A stretch of DNA of 10,681 bases from an uncultured Candidatus Melainabacteria bacterium (lineage in GTDB: Bacteria > Cyanobacteriota > Vampirovibrionia > Gastranaerophilales > Gastranaerophilaceae), in assembly GCA_937898445.1 (NCBI GenBank), contig CALEJY010000058.1, forward strand, positions 1 to 10,681, in the 5' to 3' direction. The translations under genes and the position numbers were made by a program. The first letter of the stretch is position 1; every line of letters starts with the position of its first letter. Below the pieces are notes generated by a model that did not search any database, was not told the origin of the DNA, and saw nothing but the letters and a program-made list of their open reading frames with translations. Shown in pieces: positions 4,896 to 9,763 of the stretch.

Positions 4896-5777
4896 CTATA
4901 CAGTAGCTCTTTCGATTGAATTAGCGTGCTTATTAACCTCTTGCGCCCATAGATAATTTGTACCGTTTCTATCAGTCGGGTCTGATGGAGGACAATATTT
5001 TGAGTTAATTTGAGATAAAGTAGTCAAACCTTGATTTACATATTTGCGTTTAATCAAACTGCCCATGTAATCAATACATTCGGCTACTGAATTAAATGTT
5101 CTAAATTTTGTAGAACCTGCAATTCTTACTCCGCCAATATTATTTTTAGTTTTAGCTAATCTGCTTTTTCCGTTCCCTGATTCGTGAATACAAATTCCAG
5201 CCAAAACAGATGCACTAATCCCATATTTCTTTTGAGCATTCAAGAAAGCTTGTCCTTGCCCTTCTAGAACTCCTTTTCCTTTCAAATACTTATTCAAATC
5301 TTCCGCAGTGCCAGTATATAATTCTGTTGCATTTTTATTATATTTATTACTTGTTTTTTGAGTTTTTTGTCCTTTTTTAGTTGTTGAGGCTGAATTTGTC
5401 GGATTTGTATTATTATTTAAAATAGAAGATGTCAAACTTCCAAAATTATTTGTATATTTGTTCAACAAATTCATTTGTTCAAACATAGCCGGCAATCCAA
5501 AATTCATCATCGGGTTATACATTGGCATTGAATAATTTGCCATAGAAAATATATTTCCACCCATAGACGGCATTGAATAACCTGACATCATTGAGAAAGG
5601 TGAAAATGTTGGCATTGAAAAACTAGGAAATGAAAACATTTGTGGCATAGAGAATAAAGAGTTCATCATCCCAAATTGAAACATAGGATTAAATGAATTG
5701 CAGCCACAACCACCCATAAAAGGATTTATCCCCATCGGTGTCATATATATATTGTTAAAACTAACTGCATTAAACAT
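4896..5777 (-). CDS. Putative peptidoglycan hydrolase (glucosaminidase/GH73-like) with Met-rich N-terminus
   Basis: A 293-residue protein in three parts. Residues 1-102 are low complexity, rich in Met (21), Phe, Ser, Pro and Gly. Residues 103-155 are an Asn/Thr/Lys-rich linker. Residues 170-287 look like a lysozyme-fold glucosaminidase: GQAFLNAQKKYGISASVLAG, then HESGNGKSRLAKTKNNIGGV (198-217), where E199 is the likely catalytic acid and the NNIGG turn is typical, then SVAECIDYMGSLIKRKY. Such enzymes cut the glycan backbone of murein. No signal peptide or membrane segment is visible, so how it reaches the wall is unclear. The start is uncertain, since no good Shine-Dalgarno precedes ATG 5777; GATAAT lies 8 bases upstream. 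It precedes minC on the same strand, which fits a wall or division role, but this is inference. Confidence 0.65.
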   Translation of the reverse strand: MFNAVSFNNIYMTPMGINPFMGGCGCNSFNPMFQFGMMNSLFSMPQMFSFPSFSMPTFSPFSMMSGYSMPSMGGNIFSMANYSMPMYNPMMNFGLPAMFEQMNLLNKYTNNFGSLTSSILNNNTNPTNSASTTKKGQKTQKTSNKYNKNATELYTGTAEDLNKYLKGKGVLEGQGQAFLNAQKKYGISASVLAGICIHESGNGKSRLAKTKNNIGGVRIAGSTKFRTFNSVAECIDYMGSLIKRKYVNQGLTTLSQINSKYCPPSDPTDRNGTNYLWAQEVNKHANSIERATV

Positions 5778-5869
5778 TTTATATAATTATCCCTAATTTA
5801 TTCCCCGTATATATATAAAGTATTTGTTTTTGAGAAAATTGATTAAATTACAGATACATGTTAAATTTT

Positions 5870-5892
5870 GTTAATAAAAATAAACTATTAAC
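5870..5892. promoter_or_regulatory. Palindromic candidate operator upstream of the NrtR-like gene
   Basis: GTTAATA (5870-5876) and TATTAAC (5886-5892) form a perfect 7-bp inverted repeat with a 9-bp AT-rich spacer, 23 bp overall. It overlaps the -35 box of the predicted nrtR promoter, the position expected for repression by a dimeric regulator. Autoregulation is inferred. Confidence 0.45.
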
Positions 5893-5917
5893 TTATGTAA
5901 AATTTTATTTTTATTAT
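5888..5917 (+). promoter_or_regulatory. Candidate promoter of the nrtR-secG pair
   Basis: TTAACT (5888-5893, 4/6) and TATTAT (5912-5917, 5/6) are 18 bases apart; an overlapping TATATT lies at 5915-5920. Transcription would start near 5925, about 20 nt before the ATG at 5945. Confidence 0.4.
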
Positions 5918-5944
5918 ATTATTGATTACAGGGACAGAGAATTT

Positions 5945-6631
5945 ATGATTTTTAACGAAACAAAAACACACGAAATTACAGTCGACGTTGTTATTATGAC
6001 GATGAAGTATGATGCTTTGCACGTATTGCTTGTAAAACGTACGACAGAACCGTTCAAAGACAAGTGGGCTATTCCTGGTGGATACGTAAGATTATCCGAA
6101 AACCTTGACCAAGCGGCACTTAGAATACTAAAAGAACGTACAAACATTGACAACGTCTATCTTGAACAACTTTACACATTCGGCGATCCGCTTCGTCACC
6201 CTAATGCAAGGGTTATTACATGCGCATATTTCGCATTGGTAAGAGCGGAAGATTTCAATATCGTAACAACACCGGAACTAGGTTGGCACAAGATTTCTGA
6301 TATGCCTCCTTTAGCGTTCGACCACAAAGACATTATTGAATATTCGTTAAAACGTACTCGTGAAAGATTGGAACTTTGTCCTGTTGCATATCAATTATTG
6401 AACGAAAAATTTACACTAACAGAAATGCAAAAAGCCTATGAATTGATTATGGGCAAAAAACTTGATAAACGTAATTTTAGAAAAAAAGCTCTTGCAACTC
6501 AAGGTTTGATTGAACTTGATGAATTTACAAAATCATCTTCAAAACGACCTGCAAGATTATATACTTTTAAAGATATTAAATTAAATTCAAAAAGAGCTCA
6601 TTTTATTTCTAAGAAAAAGGAGAAAAAATAG
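5945..6631 (+). CDS. NrtR-family Nudix-related transcriptional regulator with degenerate Nudix box
   Basis: A 228-residue protein with an N-terminal Nudix domain (about 10-140) and a C-terminal winged helix (about 145-208). The latter carries the NrtR hallmark FTLTEMQKAYELIMGKKLDKRNFRKKAL and RPARLYTF. NrtR proteins sense ADP-ribose-type ligands and repress NAD-synthesis or sugar genes. The Nudix signature Gx5Ex7REUxEExGU is broken: G46, E52, R60, L62 and E64 fit, but I61, R65 and N67 replace Glu, Glu and Gly, so hydrolysis is unlikely and ligand sensing more likely. ATG 5945 is chosen because the family domain begins right after it; upstream in-frame codons lie before the predicted promoter. 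The ribosome-binding site is weak (AGGGA about 10 bases upstream). The stop abuts the secG start. No NAD gene is in view, so the target is unknown. Confidence 0.85.
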   Translation: MIFNETKTHEITVDVVIMTMKYDALHVLLVKRTTEPFKDKWAIPGGYVRLSENLDQAALRILKERTNIDNVYLEQLYTFGDPLRHPNARVITCAYFALVRAEDFNIVTTPELGWHKISDMPPLAFDHKDIIEYSLKRTRERLELCPVAYQLLNEKFTLTEMQKAYELIMGKKLDKRNFRKKALATQGLIELDEFTKSSSKRPARLYTFKDIKLNSKRAHFISKKKEKK

Positions 6632-6859
6632 ATGTTATTAACTTTAGTATGGGCTATTCAAATAATTGCAGCATTATTGCTTATTGTATTAATCCTATTA
6701 CATTCCCCAAAAGGCGATGGAATTGCCGGTATTGGCGGAGCATCACATGTTTTCGCATCTCAAAAGAGTGCTGAAAAAGGATTAAACAAACTTACAGGTA
6801 TCGTTGCTGCTATATTTTTAGTTTGCACATTCCTTTTAGGTTTTGGAATAATTAAATAG
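6632..6859 (+). CDS. secG: Preprotein translocase subunit SecG
   Basis: A 75-residue inner-membrane protein, the usual SecG size, which assists SecYE in protein export. Two hydrophobic segments, about residues 2-23 (LVWAIQIIAALLLIVLILL) and 54-74 (LTGIVAAIFLVCTFLLGFGI), flank a loop with the family motif LLHSPKGDGI and GIGGASHVFASQKSAEKGLNK. Its ATG directly follows the nrtR TAG with no gap, and the AAGGAG ribosome-binding site lies within the 3' end of nrtR, so it is probably translated from the same mRNA. No intrinsic terminator follows; a hairpin pair without a T-run lies just downstream. Confidence 0.95.
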   Translation: MLLTLVWAIQIIAALLLIVLILLHSPKGDGIAGIGGASHVFASQKSAEKGLNKLTGIVAAIFLVCTFLLGFGIIK

Positions 6860-6875
6860 TAAACGAAACTTCATG

Positions 6876-6920
6876 TCCTCCACTTTAAGGGAGGATCGAG
6901 ATCTATGATTTCGAGGAGGG
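6876..6920 (+). repeat. Double-hairpin element carrying the SDR ribosome-binding site
   Basis: Two adjacent perfect or near-perfect hairpins occur. TCCTCC (6876-6881) pairs with GGAGGA (6890-6895). TCGAGATC (6896-6903) pairs with GATTTCGA (6907-6914), eight pairs including one G-U, over a 3-nt loop. GGAGGG follows at once and is the SDR ribosome-binding site. The first arm (TCCTCC) could instead pair with this GGAGG, so an on/off switch is conceivable. The compact form suggests a mobile palindromic repeat or a translational control element; no T-run supports a terminator. Confidence 0.4.
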
Positions 6921-6922
6921 TT

Positions 6923-7624
6923 ATGAACATACTTGTAACAGGTGCATCTAAAGGTATTGGAAACGCTATCGCACATGAACTTCAAAATATTGGAAAAGTT
7001 TTTGTAACAGGCAGAAATGAAAAGGCATTAATCGAATGTAATGCCGAAGGTTTTTGTGTTTGCGATTTGTCAAAAGATATTAATACTCTTACCGATTTTA
7101 TAGAAAAAAACGATATTGATGTTTTGATTAATAATGCAGGAGAATATATTTATTCGGATTTGGATAAAATGAATATTGAAGATATCCAAAGACTTTATCA
7201 AACAAACTTAATCGCACCTGCATTTCTCGCCTCAACAGCAATTCCAAATATGAAAAACAAAAAATGGGGCAGAATTATAAATATCGGCTCAATTTCGGGG
7301 GTAATGGGGGAAGCTTACGCAAGCATTTATTCTTCATCAAAAGCCGGATTGATAGGATTGACAAAAGCTCTCGCTTTAGAACTCGCAGAATACAACATAA
7401 CAGTAAACACCATAAATCCGGGTTGGGTAGAAACAGAACTCGGAATGGCATCAATTGATGACAGCGAATTTTCTCGAGAAGAAATTGTTGAAACCATTCC
7501 CCAAAGACGTTTTGTCAAACCTGAAGAAGTCGCAAAATTATGCAAATATTTGATTTCAGAAGATGCAAAAGGAATAACAGGACAATCCATCAACCTTTGT
7601 GCCGGATTAAGTGTGGGAATATAG
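6923..7624 (+). CDS. Short-chain dehydrogenase/reductase, FabG-like
   Basis: A 233-residue classical SDR oxidoreductase using NAD(P)H. The Rossmann motif TGASKGIG is at 6-13, NNAG at 70-73, catalytic Asn95, Ser123, Tyr136 and Lys140 (YSSSK), and the NPGWVETEL loop at 165-173. Arg31 at the end of strand beta2 mildly favours NADP. The sequence resembles 3-oxoacyl-ACP reductases, but SDR substrates cannot be read from sequence alone. Start at 6923 is chosen since GAGGAGGG lies directly upstream and MNILVTGASKGIG is the typical family beginning. An in-frame ATG at 6905 falls in a hairpin loop and is less likely. It follows secG by 63 bp on the same strand; whether they share an mRNA is unclear. 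Confidence 0.9.
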   Translation: MNILVTGASKGIGNAIAHELQNIGKVFVTGRNEKALIECNAEGFCVCDLSKDINTLTDFIEKNDIDVLINNAGEYIYSDLDKMNIEDIQRLYQTNLIAPAFLASTAIPNMKNKKWGRIINIGSISGVMGEAYASIYSSSKAGLIGLTKALALELAEYNITVNTINPGWVETELGMASIDDSEFSREEIVETIPQRRFVKPEEVAKLCKYLISEDAKGITGQSINLCAGLSVGI

Positions 7625-7708
7625 CTGCCTAGAGGCATAGAAGCAAAGTTCGTTACAAGGATTTGTATTCTACCTTATTTATTAATACAACTAATGCGAA
7701 AACAGTAG

Positions 7709-7734
7709 TAGGTTGGGCTTTCCAGCCCAACATC
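7709..7734. repeat. REP-like palindrome (GTTGGGCT / AGCCCAAC)
   Basis: A perfect 8-bp inverted repeat (7712-7719 and 7724-7731) with a TTCC loop, within the context GTAGGTTGGGCTTTCC then AGCCCAACATC. Dispersed palindromes of the form TAGGTTGGG...CCCAACA are common in cyanobacterial and other bacterial genomes, and this matches that pattern. There is no T-run in either direction, so it is not a canonical terminator. It lies between the SDR gene and the convergent second regulator gene. Confidence 0.5.
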
Positions 7735-7744
7735 AGTGAAAACA

Positions 7745-7963
7745 CTAATTGATATTTTTCAATAAATCATTTATATCAACGTTAAGAACTTTTGAAATAT
7801 CATAAACAAGAAAAATAGAAGGAGTTTGTAAGCCTCTTTCAAGCAAGCTAATTGTGCTTTCACTAACATTTACAAATTCGGCTAATTCTGCTTGTGTAAT
7901 GCCCTTTCTATATCTTTCTGCCTTCAAATTTCTTGCAAATATTTTATTTCGTTCATCTTTCAT
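7745..7963 (-). CDS. Small XRE/Cro-CI family HTH regulator (second module)
   Basis: A 72-residue single-domain regulator: FARNLKAERYRKGITQAELAEF, recognition region VNVSESTISLLERG (31-44), then TPSIFLVYDISKVLNVDINDLLK. This is a complete small XRE fold with nothing else attached. Start at 7963 is chosen because a perfect TATAAT ends exactly six bases upstream and there is no Shine-Dalgarno, the arrangement of a leaderless mRNA; a TTG at 7987 would lie upstream of the promoter. It is divergent from the second prepilin gene (start codons 101 bp apart) and its promoter interlocks with that gene's promoter. It resembles the first-module regulator in size and layout but is not a close copy. Confidence 0.87.
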   Translation of the reverse strand: MKDERNKIFARNLKAERYRKGITQAELAEFVNVSESTISLLERGLQTPSIFLVYDISKVLNVDINDLLKNIN

Positions 7964-7969
7964 ACAAGG

Positions 7970-7998
7970 ATTATAAATGGTTGACAAAAATTATTTAA
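7970..7998 (-). promoter_or_regulatory. Leaderless-type promoter of the second XRE gene
   Basis: TATAAT (7975-7970, 6/6) stands six bases before the ATG at 7963, so transcription should start at the A of the start codon. The -35 position (TTAAAT, 7998-7993) matches only 3/6. The TTGACA of the opposite-strand prepilin promoter lies inside this interval. Confidence 0.55.
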
Positions 7999-8009
7999 GC
8001 GAGTAAACT
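7981..8009 (+). promoter_or_regulatory. Promoter of the second prepilin gene
   Basis: TTGACA (7981-7986, 6/6) and TAAACT (8004-8009, 4/6) are separated by exactly 17 bases. Transcription would start near 8016, giving a 49-nt leader. The -10 box overlaps the first copy of a 9-bp direct repeat. Confidence 0.6.
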
Positions 8010-8042
8010 ATTTTTAACTAGTAGTTTTCTACTAGCGAGTAA
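7998..8042 (+). promoter_or_regulatory. Direct and inverted repeats in the second prepilin control region
   Basis: AGCGAGTAA occurs twice as an exact 9-bp direct repeat (7998-8006 and 8034-8042), 36 bp apart, the first copy touching the -10 box. Between them CTAGTAG (8018-8024), TTTT, CTACTAG (8029-8035) forms a perfect 7-bp hairpin that would sit at the very 5' end of the mRNA. These could be binding sites for the divergent regulator or an mRNA-stabilising structure. Confidence 0.5.
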
Positions 8043-8064
8043 TAAATTATTATTAGGAGCTAAG

Positions 8065-8727
8065 ATGAAAAGAGCATTCACACTTGCAGAAGTATTAATA
8101 ACACTTGGAATAATTGGAGTTGTTGCAGCTTTAACAATACCTACTTTGATGTCTAACCATAGAGCGACCGTAACAATGCAAAAGCTCAAAAAATTCTATT
8201 CCTCAATGTCACAAGCACAATTAATGGCTATTAACGACTATGGAGAAGTTCAAAATTGGGATTTTGTTGAAAGTGGAGGAGAATCAAATAACGCAATTGT
8301 TTTAAATTGGTTCAACAAATATTTCAAACCTTATCTTAATTCTACAGAAATTATTGATAAAAAAGTCATTAAAGATGACGAAATTAAAGATGCTGGAATA
8401 GCAGTAAAAATGGGAGATGGAAGTATTGCAACTTTTACCAGTTTTTCTGGTGGTTATATGCACATCAGCCTATACACAAATCCTAAAACATTCTATAATG
8501 ACACCGCAACAGAAGGGAAAGACAGATTTTTATTCGGTTTTAATCAAAGTAACGCAAGCGCATTTGAAGTCTATGGACAAACTAGTTGGAAAGACATTAA
8601 CCAACTAAAATATAACGGCTGGGGCGGATGCTACAAAGAAAACACCGCAAACGGTCATCCATTGTGTACAAGATTACTCCAAATGAATAACTGGACTGTT
8701 CCAAAAGATTATCCTTATAGATTTTAA
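8065..8727 (+). CDS. Prepilin-type N-terminal cleavage/methylation protein (second module)
   Basis: A 220-residue type IV pilin/pseudopilin-like protein with a minimal leader, MKRA, then FTLAEVLITLGIIGVVAALTIPTL: predicted cleavage before F5, Glu at +5 (E9), then a hydrophobic helix. The globular part includes a Gly/Ser-rich stretch GDGSIATFTSFSGG and a C-terminal pair of Cys (C193, C201) before NWTVPKDYPYRF, an ending like that of the first prepilin. The start at 8065 has AGGAG six bases upstream. It is divergent from a small XRE regulator, and its stop is 4 bp from the stop of the convergent glycosyltransferase gene, with no terminator between, so the two transcripts probably overlap. Whether it builds a pilus, a secretion pseudopilus or a DNA-uptake fibre cannot be told. 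Confidence 0.88.
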   Translation: MKRAFTLAEVLITLGIIGVVAALTIPTLMSNHRATVTMQKLKKFYSSMSQAQLMAINDYGEVQNWDFVESGGESNNAIVLNWFNKYFKPYLNSTEIIDKKVIKDDEIKDAGIAVKMGDGSIATFTSFSGGYMHISLYTNPKTFYNDTATEGKDRFLFGFNQSNASAFEVYGQTSWKDINQLKYNGWGGCYKENTANGHPLCTRLLQMNNWTVPKDYPYRF

Positions 8728-8731
8728 TAAA

Positions 8732-9718
8732 TTATTTCAATACCGCATTCACAATATCTTGTGCTGAAATTTTTAAACAATCCAATTTTTCGCAAGTTGT
8801 TTGTCTATGCGCCCACAAACAAGGTTTTATCGGGCAATTATCATTCGCTTTTATCGGAGCAACCAAATCTGATTGAGGAATTAACATCTTATCATCAGTT
8901 GGTCCAAAAATTACGTAAGTTCTTGTTTTCATTGCAACTCCGACATGCAAAGGTGCAGAATCAGAACATACAAACTTTTCTGCTTGCCCAATCAAAACCG
9001 CTAAATCTTTCAAACTCTTAGTTTTGCCATAATAGTTGGTAAAATTAGGAGAGTTAACATCAACTTTTGCTAATATTCCCTCAATAACCTCTTTATCATC
9101 AGGTCCGCCGGCTAACATAACGTGTTTTCCTTGTCCTAACAACAAGCTCACGACATCAGCCCAAACATCAGCCCCGACTGTTTTTATCATTCCTTTGTTA
9201 ACACTCATCTTGCTAACTCCGGGATGAATAAGAACTGTATTTTCAATCTTTTCTTGTGGCGCAACATTAATTTCCGGCAATTCAGTTTTATATTCAGTAA
9301 TCGGAGAAATCAAGTCATGATACATCGCACAAGCATATTGTTTTTTATTCAAAGGAACTGCCTTTGTCAACAAAATTTGGCTTAATTTTCCTGTATCATA
9401 ACCATATCTTTCTCTAATTCCGGTCATAGCCAACAAAACACTGATAAGCTTATTTCCACCTGATGAAACAACCATATCAAAATGACCTTTTTGAGCAAGA
9501 AAAACAAGTTTCAACAACTCAAAATATTTGTTTTTTCCTTTTACATCAATCAAAAACAAATCATCTATAATATCTGTCAAATCCTTTACACTCTTACTTC
9601 TTGGCTCAAGTGCCAAAGTGATTTTTGAATTAGGAAATTCTTTTTTTAAAGATATAAGTGTTGGCAAGAAAAATATTTCATCACCAATTCCGCCAAAATT
9701 TATTGCTAATATATTCAT
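8732..9718 (-). CDS. Glycosyltransferase family 9 protein (heptosyltransferase-like)
   Basis: A 328-residue GT-B-fold enzyme of the ADP-heptose:LPS heptosyltransferase family, which adds sugars to lipopolysaccharide core or related glycans at the inner face of the inner membrane. The N-terminal domain opens INFGGIGDEIFFLPTL (6-21), with the family's GxGD...P signature. The C-terminal donor-binding domain has VLIHPG (162-167), MLAGGPDDKE and CSDSAPLHVGVAMKTRTYVIFGPTD (251-275, given in parts: CSDSAPLHVGVAMK then TRTYVIFGPTD). A Cys-containing tail (C295, C300, C309, C314) follows. The sugar cannot be assigned. Start at 9718 is chosen because MNILAINFGG is the usual family start and TATAAT lies exactly six bases upstream, with no Shine-Dalgarno; the ATG at 9736 lies upstream of that box. 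Confidence 0.88.
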   Translation of the reverse strand: MNILAINFGGIGDEIFFLPTLISLKKEFPNSKITLALEPRSKSVKDLTDIIDDLFLIDVKGKNKYFELLKLVFLAQKGHFDMVVSSGGNKLISVLLAMTGIRERYGYDTGKLSQILLTKAVPLNKKQYACAMYHDLISPITEYKTELPEINVAPQEKIENTVLIHPGVSKMSVNKGMIKTVGADVWADVVSLLLGQGKHVMLAGGPDDKEVIEGILAKVDVNSPNFTNYYGKTKSLKDLAVLIGQAEKFVCSDSAPLHVGVAMKTRTYVIFGPTDDKMLIPQSDLVAPIKANDNCPIKPCLWAHRQTTCEKLDCLKISAQDIVNAVLK

Positions 9719-9724
9719 AGGATA

Positions 9725-9730
9725 ATTATA
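9725..9730 (-). promoter_or_regulatory. Leaderless-type -10 box of the GT9 gene
   Basis: A perfect TATAAT (9730-9725) ends six bases before the ATG at 9718, so the mRNA should begin at the start codon. No good -35 box is visible; the expected position (9748-9753) overlaps the -10 box of the divergent comM gene. Confidence 0.55.
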
Positions 9731-9748
9731 TAACAAAAAGATATTTCA

Positions 9749-9757
9749 TGCTATAAT
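9749..9757 (+). promoter_or_regulatory. Leaderless-type extended -10 promoter of comM
   Basis: TGCTATAAT (9749-9757) is an extended -10 element with a perfect TATAAT, ending six bases before the ATG at 9764. No Shine-Dalgarno precedes the ATG, so a leaderless mRNA is predicted. Confidence 0.6.
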
Positions 9758-9763
9758 GCAACT

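Noticed and set aside
5858..5944. Upstream ATG start for the NrtR-like gene
   Set aside because: It would place the start codon before the likely promoter and add 29 residues absent from the family; the sequence there is AT-rich spacer.
7663..7690. 7-bp inverted repeat TTGTATT/AATACAA as a terminator for the SDR gene
   Set aside because: AT-rich stem, 14-nt loop and no following T-run; could be chance in AT-rich DNA.
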